Assembly: GCA_945869265.1 (NCBI GenBank)
Contig: CAMBOI010000011.1
Coordinates: 1-64,000, forward strand
Length of the DNA: 64,000 nucleotides
Source of the DNA: an uncultured Prevotella sp.
GTDB taxonomy: Bacteria; Bacteroidota; Bacteroidia; Bacteroidales; Bacteroidaceae
Reading direction: 5' to 3'
Below the pieces are notes generated by a model. It did no database searches. It was not told the DNA's origin and was given only the letters and a program-made list of their open reading frames with translations. The position numbers were made by a program, and so were the translations under genes. Position 1 is the stretch's first letter, and each line of letters begins with the position of its first letter. This document shows positions 61,124 through 64,000 of this stretch, one piece after another.

Positions 61124-63124
61124 CTACCACCTCCACCTCAATCCCATCTCGATGTCGCAAGCCGAGGAGGCATTGATTTGCTGTTGGCCAGAACTGATGG
61201 TGGAGCGGTCGAAATAGTCGGTGACGGCTGCCTTGGCAGTGATTTGGAGTGAGGGGATTGGAGCCCATACTGCCACAAGTGAATAGCGAATGCCATGACC
61301 GTAATAGGCAGGAAAGGAAAAGGTGTGGGGCATGGCACGCTCATAAGAATAGAGGCGACTGTCGTAGCTGTCGGTGTTGAAGTATTTTCCTCCGGCAAAT
61401 ATCTGCCATTTACCTATGTCGTAACCGATGTTCTCGGTGATCATGAATCCTTGGGACAAGGATGAAGATTCCGAGGTGGATGAGACTGATGTAAAGTCCA
61501 ACTGTGACCTTGATGTCCATCCTTTATCTTTCCATTCAGCACCTATCCTCATCCGATGCTCTGTTTGCCAAGAAAGATTGGAGACTGACTTTGAGTCCTT
61601 CTGCTTAAAGTGCAAACGGTATTTGCCGGATAACAACCATTTGCCCGTCTTATATGACGCACTCAGCATATTATCTATGGCATACGATGATTGCGACACT
61701 CCATACCTTGGCCAGGCGAAATAGGCAAGGTCGGTATATGCCTGAATGTCGATGCCATATTTCGGTTGCCATCTCACTCCCAAATACAATCCACTCTCGT
61801 TTTGAGTCTTACCACCCTCACTGAAGGCATTGGCATATAAGGAGTAATAATTAAATGAATAAAAGCGGTAAATGCCCATCACCTCAACGTATTGGGATAA
61901 ATGCCATCCGAGGGTGTTCATTGTGGCTATAGCCCCATTGGCATTGATAGCCGTCTCACCATTAACACTGAATGGATAATGAAGCCACGAATAGTTGAGG
62001 CTGGCATTGAAGAAATTGCTGCCTTCGGGATATATCTTCTTGTATGTAGCCGACTTGTTGGGACTTAGAGGTCGGTTGATATGAGTGAATACCGCCGTTG
62101 CCCCAAGAGAAAAATCCTCTAGATTCCACCTCACGTTCATACCACCTGCTGTCAATGACGTGTTGTTTTTCTTGTTGAGTTCAGATATTGTGCGGTGATA
62201 ACCTGTATATATCAATGATGAAATCGAACCGTCGATATTGAGTGTGGCATCGGTCTTGCGATATGAGAGAAAGGGAGTGAGGCGGATGGCATCCGACAAC
62301 CTAATAGTAGCGGCAGCACCTTGCATGTATCCATTCTCGGAGGCTGAGGTGTGGGGACGCAAGGCATTTCTCTGTCTTCCAAAATCCTGGAGCATAGCAG
62401 TTTTGCCAAGACTGAAACTATTGTTCATCACAAGTCCCATACCGGCGGAAACACTATATCGCCCCACTATAAGCGACTCCACAGAACCCAAACCATTTAT
62501 TTGGATAAAGCCCGAATACTGGTCGAAACCATACTTGTTGCTTTGCGAGAAAAAGGGTTCGCCAGCGTCTTGCGAAGCCACTATTCCTATCCTCACATTT
62601 TTGGCATAGGAGAAGGAATAACGTGCCCAAAACTTGTATGGATAGCCAAGATAATCTCCATTCGAAGCGTCTCCTGCTCTCTCGTATGTGGGAATCTTAG
62701 TGTAGAGCGACAATTCATTTTTGCCCCAGGTCATGATATTTTTCAACGAAGGAAATCCCTTTTCGGGTTTATCTCCTGCATAAAGAAACTCCTGTAGGAG
62801 TTGGCGTGTGGAGTAGTCAATCGACTCGATGGACATCAATTCGTTTATTGACTTCAATGCCCCATGGAAATGTATGTATTCCAAGATGTCCATCACCTGC
62901 TTTTCCGACAGAAAGGGCAGGGATTCGAGTTCCTGTCTTGTGGCGGTATTGATGTTTATCCCGTTGCGCTGTAAGTCTAACAGATTATCGTAGAGTTCCT
63001 CATACGAAGCCTCAGAATATTCACCGTCGAGCATTATGTCGTCCAGCCATTTCTCCCATTCAGTTTCTGCATAAGCTTGAAATACAGGCGACAATAATAA
63101 GAGAAAGAAGATAATCCCTTTCAT
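61124..63124 (-). CDS. Exported helix-hairpin-helix / outer-membrane beta-barrel-like protein
   Basis: A 666-aa protein with a signal peptide (cleavage near AYA). Residues about 45-115 hold tandem ComEA-like helix-hairpin-helix motifs (GININTATRQELESLPFLS, then HGALKSINELMSIESI). From about residue 135 on, the sequence has alternating aromatic-hydrophobic strands (YSFSYAKNVRIGIVASQ, WHLSQYVEVMGIYRFY, MRIGAEWKDKGW) and ends in GLRWRW, an aromatic outer-membrane-protein-like C-terminus. This combination is known in Bacteroidetes proteins of unknown role. It lies 3 nt after the CDF transporter gene on the minus strand. Confidence 0.72.
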   Translation of the reverse strand: MKGIIFFLLLLSPVFQAYAETEWEKWLDDIMLDGEYSEASYEELYDNLLDLQRNGININTATRQELESLPFLSEKQVMDILEYIHFHGALKSINELMSIESIDYSTRQLLQEFLYAGDKPEKGFPSLKNIMTWGKNELSLYTKIPTYERAGDASNGDYLGYPYKFWARYSFSYAKNVRIGIVASQDAGEPFFSQSNKYGFDQYSGFIQINGLGSVESLIVGRYSVSAGMGLVMNNSFSLGKTAMLQDFGRQRNALRPHTSASENGYMQGAAATIRLSDAIRLTPFLSYRKTDATLNIDGSISSLIYTGYHRTISELNKKNNTSLTAGGMNVRWNLEDFSLGATAVFTHINRPLSPNKSATYKKIYPEGSNFFNASLNYSWLHYPFSVNGETAINANGAIATMNTLGWHLSQYVEVMGIYRFYSFNYYSLYANAFSEGGKTQNESGLYLGVRWQPKYGIDIQAYTDLAYFAWPRYGVSQSSYAIDNMLSASYKTGKWLLSGKYRLHFKQKDSKSVSNLSWQTEHRMRIGAEWKDKGWTSRSQLDFTSVSSTSESSSLSQGFMITENIGYDIGKWQIFAGGKYFNTDSYDSRLYSYERAMPHTFSFPAYYGHGIRYSLVAVWAPIPSLQITAKAAVTDYFDRSTISSGQQQINASSACDIEMGLRWRW

Positions 63125-63127
63125 CTC

Positions 63128-64000
63128 TTATTTCTCGGGTGCAACGTATTTGCCATTGATTTTCAGTGGTTCCACATGCAATCCAATGTGGGTAGATGCA
63201 CCGAAACGCTTGCGTAGTTCCTGTTCGATATTCGTGGCATGCTGATGGGATTCATACAAACTGATGTCACCAGGCATCCTCAGGTGCATCTCGATGGCTA
63301 TATGACTGCCTATACGGCGTGTGCGCAGGTGGTGCACCTCACTCGCCATGGGTTCGCGTGCCACTATCGTCTCAATCTCGCGTTCCATCTCAGCCGGCAG
63401 ACTCTGTTCGAGCAGTTCGCCAGCCGACTTTTTGGTGAGTTGCCATGCTGTGCGGATGATAAATACGCTCACCACCACTGCCGCTATCGGGTCGAGCACA
63501 GCCCATTTATCCCCAAGCAATATAGCTCCGCCGATACCTACTGCCGTATCAATCGACGAGAGGGCATCGCTTCGGTGGTGCCATGCGTTGGCTACTACAG
63601 CCTGCGACTCGCACTCGCGCCCCACCTTGGCAGTAAAGCGGTATGCCCATTCCTTTAGGGCTATGCTCACCAATGCCGCTGCCAAGGCTATCATTCCCGG
63701 TTGGGGGAGGGGATTGCCCATCACTGCCGACACTATACTGTGCACACCGTTATACATTATCATTACACCCACGCACAACAGGGCAAGGCCGATGAGCGAC
63801 GTGGCGAGTGTCTCGTATTTGCCATGACCATAGTCGTGGTCGCTGTCTTCGGGTTTCGAACTCAGTCGCACAAACAGCAGCACTATCACGTCGGTGATGA
63901 AATCAGACAGCGAGTGGACGGCATCGGCAATCATGGCAGCAGAGCCTCCAAAGAAACCGGCGACAAACTTGAACACCAGCAGCACAACGTTCACTGCACT
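63128..64000 (-). CDS. Cation diffusion facilitator transporter, truncated by window edge
   Basis: At least 290 aa of a CDF/ZnT-type metal/H+ antiporter. The start lies outside the window, because the reading frame continues open to the last base (SAVNVVLLVFKFVAGFFGG is the family's first membrane helix). The zinc-site pairs DAVHSLSDF (helix 2) and HHRSDALSSID (helix 5) are intact, and a cytoplasmic C-terminal domain (HHLRTRRIGSHIAIEMHLRMPG) follows. It exports Zn, Fe, Mn or similar. The HhH/barrel gene follows after 3 nt. The visible GTG at 63992-63994 is internal, not the start. Confidence 0.93.
   Translation of the reverse strand, partial: SAVNVVLLVFKFVAGFFGGSAAMIADAVHSLSDFITDVIVLLFVRLSSKPEDSDHDYGHGKYETLATSLIGLALLCVGVMIMYNGVHSIVSAVMGNPLPQPGMIALAAALVSIALKEWAYRFTAKVGRECESQAVVANAWHHRSDALSSIDTAVGIGGAILLGDKWAVLDPIAAVVVSVFIIRTAWQLTKKSAGELLEQSLPAEMEREIETIVAREPMASEVHHLRTRRIGSHIAIEMHLRMPGDISLYESHQHATNIEQELRKRFGASTHIGLHVEPLKINGKYVAPEK

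Overview
The window looks like chromosomal DNA of a Bacteroidales bacterium close to Prevotella/Segatella. The signs are repeated Bacteroidetes-type promoters (TTTG, 19-20 nt, TAnnTTTG), a three-subunit fumarate reductase, a PorZ component of the type IX secretion system (T9SS), exported glycoside hydrolases of families 31, 8 and 5, three tandem FKBP isomerases, and membrane kinases with TPR sensor regions. I saw no rRNA, tRNA, CRISPR array, phage region or complete insertion sequence. Layout: 0-3.8 kb, fumarate reductase frdCAB on the minus strand, with a near-consensus promoter. 3.9-15.6 kb, housekeeping genes (mnmG, apt, uvrC, dtd, a MazG-like gene, deoC, a polyprenyl synthase, polA, ychF), with two parS-like centromere sites flanking apt. 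15.6-27.5 kb, a long co-directional run: lgt, GH31, a steroid 5-alpha-reductase family protein, an old-yellow-enzyme family oxidoreductase, two unusual lipoprotein histidine kinases, an SDR and GH8. 27.6-36.7 kb, a small Cys-rich exported protein, then mutS, a MATE pump, leuS, yitT and rdgB. 36.7-42.5 kb, porZ followed by glycosyltransferase genes in AT-richer DNA. 42.5-46.2 kb, two large non-coding regions, a flavin reductase-rubredoxin fusion, nadA, a dense DnaA-box cluster (candidate oriC), a trmH-family gene and a candidate small RNA. 46.2-51.1 kb, a GH5 mannanase-like enzyme, a putative carbohydrate-metabolism-domain protein and three FKBPs. 51.2-55.3 kb, a sirtuin, an Lrp regulator, a C26-M19 peptidase fusion and a glutaminyl cyclase. 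55.3-64 kb (minus strand), a degenerate kinase paired with an intact kinase, a DUF4294 protein, a flavodoxin-like protein, an archaeal-type AAA ATPase with palindromic operator-like repeats, an HhH/outer-membrane protein and a truncated CDF transporter. The most interesting features are the following. (1) Two parS-like sites and a DnaA-box cluster lie about 39 kb apart, so the window may hold the replication origin. The third-codon-position bias of plus-strand genes appears to shift across the candidate. (2) Two adjacent lipoprotein-TPR-membrane histidine kinases carry an AraC-type helix-turn-helix-like module between the membrane segment and the kinase core. They are embedded among reductase genes that resemble steroid/enone-reducing enzymes. 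(3) An intact kinase is translationally coupled to a truncated pseudokinase-like TPR protein. (4) A probable small RNA has its own promoter and terminator. All functional assignments come from reading the sequence; no database search was run.
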